From positions 114,501-178,500 of the forward strand of contig WPIO01000054.1 in assembly GCA_009760855.2 (NCBI GenBank): a stretch of DNA of 64,000 nucleotides. Direction: 5' to 3'. This DNA is from Cristatella mucedo (Eukaryota > Bryozoa > Phylactolaemata > Cristatellidae). Shown piece after piece: positions 62,703 through 64,000 of this stretch; position 1 is the stretch's first letter; every line of letters begins with the position of its first letter. The notes under the pieces were generated by a model. It saw nothing but the letters and a program-made list of their open reading frames with translations. It was not told the origin of the DNA and made no database searches. A program made the position numbers and the translations under genes.

Positions 62703-63929
62703 CGGTTGCAGCACGTTAGCATGAGCTGTATTTCGCGGAGTGCTCATGCTTACAAGTCTTGGTGACGATTTACCTTAACTTGCTTTGCATTATGACAAAC
62801 TTGAATTTTCGAGACGCGAGCTTTTGTGTTGAAGTGAAATAGCGTCGAGCCTTGCGAAATTAACCGTACTCAAAGCGTTAAATGTAGGCACTAGCTGACT
62901 AATTTCTTTAAATCAGAATAATGCTGCAGCAACTGCGGCTGCAAGTTTTAAACCCTTCGCTAACTCACGGGACTAGGCTACTTCCTCAGCTTGCGATCAA
63001 CGGAGTGAATATAGTGCCTGGAAAGGACAAATAGGATTCGCGCTGCACTTTTTAGCGCCTAATATATGCAACTATTCGAGTCGTAGCCTAACCCCTGCGA
63101 AAGTAGTCGTCGTGCCCTCTTCTTAATCGAGATATTACAGCAATTCACACGGTTAATTACCCACAATCACTGTTTTTAAGAATCAAAATTTTTCATCTTT
63201 GATGGTCTTCTCACAGCAGGACGTCAGAATTCCCCGACTATAAATCGATTATTGCAGTCAGTCTCAATCATCACGACGATCGTCACAGCGATCCTCATTT
63301 TTATTTTTGCTGCTAAGAGGAAAGAATGCCGTGCAAGGTTTTCGTTTGAGATGTGCCCTCAAGGCTTTTTCTCACAGACGTCCACACGCTGTCGTGAGCC
63401 TTTGCGTTTCTCTCGCGCTTACTCTCTCACGCTCACGCTGTCTCTCTCGGCGTCGCCGTTCCCCTTTCGTGGTCACCGTCTCTCTCTCTTTGCTGACACA
63501 CTTTGTCACACACTGAATCTCTCTTCGCTCTGCTCTCTTTCTCTCGTCTCTGCCTCTCACTAGTCCGCCACTCGTCACGCCATCAGACGACATTCTGCTA
63601 CAGGAATCCAGTGCTAATAGTGGCTATTTGAAATTCATTTTATCCTTTTAGTTTTACAGTTTATAACAGCCTCGCCTTAGTCCGTAATACTAGTCGAGTT
63701 CACTCACGATACTATTTTTCTCACAAGCGATAGCGATTCGGCCTGACAGCTGGAACACACACTGGAATTCATACAGTGGCAGCTGCATCTTCGGGACAAA
63801 AGATAAGTTATTTCGTTGACGCCGAAGCAACCGGCACAGGGAGCTGAGTACACTCTGCAGCCATCTTTGTCTCCTCGTGTGTCCGTCTCTCACTTCAAGT
63901 CTATCTGCTATCGTGATTAAAGTTCCACA

Positions 63930-64000
63930 AATGTAACGTAGTTTAATGTAAGGAATCTCCATCTGCAACTCCGTAGAGCATCCCCGACTCCAAGAGCGCT
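63930..64000 (-). mobile_element. LINE-A 3' end, cut by the window edge
   Basis: TAATGTAAGGAATCTCCATC and TGCAACTCCGTAGAGC resemble the reversed LINE-A terminus (compare 42862). Only the start is visible. Confidence 0.6.

Overview
This window is animal (metazoan, non-vertebrate) nuclear DNA. It has spliced genes with GT-AG introns, a minor-spliceosome gene, a secreted double-WAP gene, CR1/L2-type LINEs, tRNA-derived SINEs and very many microsatellites. It is repeat-rich and gene-poor, with CpG-rich islands in the left half and AT-rich DNA in the right third. I cannot name the species; a sponge or another invertebrate would fit.

Layout. 0-10 kb: a decayed LINE-A fragment; an apparently intronless type II membrane glycosyltransferase-like gene of the HtrL/YibB family on the minus strand (1960-3015); two copies of an unclassified 0.2-kb repeat (3527 and 10284); and a minus-strand LINE carrying the endonuclease and the start of the reverse transcriptase (8040-9960). 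10-29 kb: GC-rich islands without a gene I can support, an old ~175-bp satellite array with a nested 19-bp minisatellite, a 40-bp minisatellite, and a pair of inverted GA/CT tracts. 29-37 kb: a three-exon RNPC3 gene (U11/U12 snRNP 65K protein) whose 5.2-kb first intron is packed with LINE, SINE and dinucleotide inserts. 37-46 kb: LINE-A, LINE-B and SINE copies, including a LINE-A with a nearly open reverse transcriptase (40713-42300). 46-64 kb: an old direct segmental duplication (unit 1 about 46.3-51.4 kb, unit 2 about 57.75-63.9 kb) separated by 6 kb of repeats.

The best new content is in unit 2. On the minus strand a four-exon gene (61661-62600) encodes a predicted 145-residue secreted protein: signal peptide, a six-cysteine module and two complete WAP four-disulfide domains. 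It was assembled by hand from splice sites whose phases all agree. Unit 1 keeps only a stop-containing relic of its first exon, so the pair shows gene loss after duplication. A LINE-B inserted into unit 2 with an 8-bp target duplication, and unit 1 preserves the empty site.

The repeats fall into a few families. LINE-A ends in (ACATT)n. LINE-B ends in a GCGC...GCGCTT stem-like tail plus (ATT)n. SINE1 has a tRNA-like head and a tail resembling that of LINE-B, which suggests it uses LINE-B machinery. SINE2 has a different tRNA-like head. Several short, nearly perfect foldback palindromes are scattered through the window, two of them built from LINE-A sequence. The three supported genes are unrelated in function and show no operon-like arrangement.
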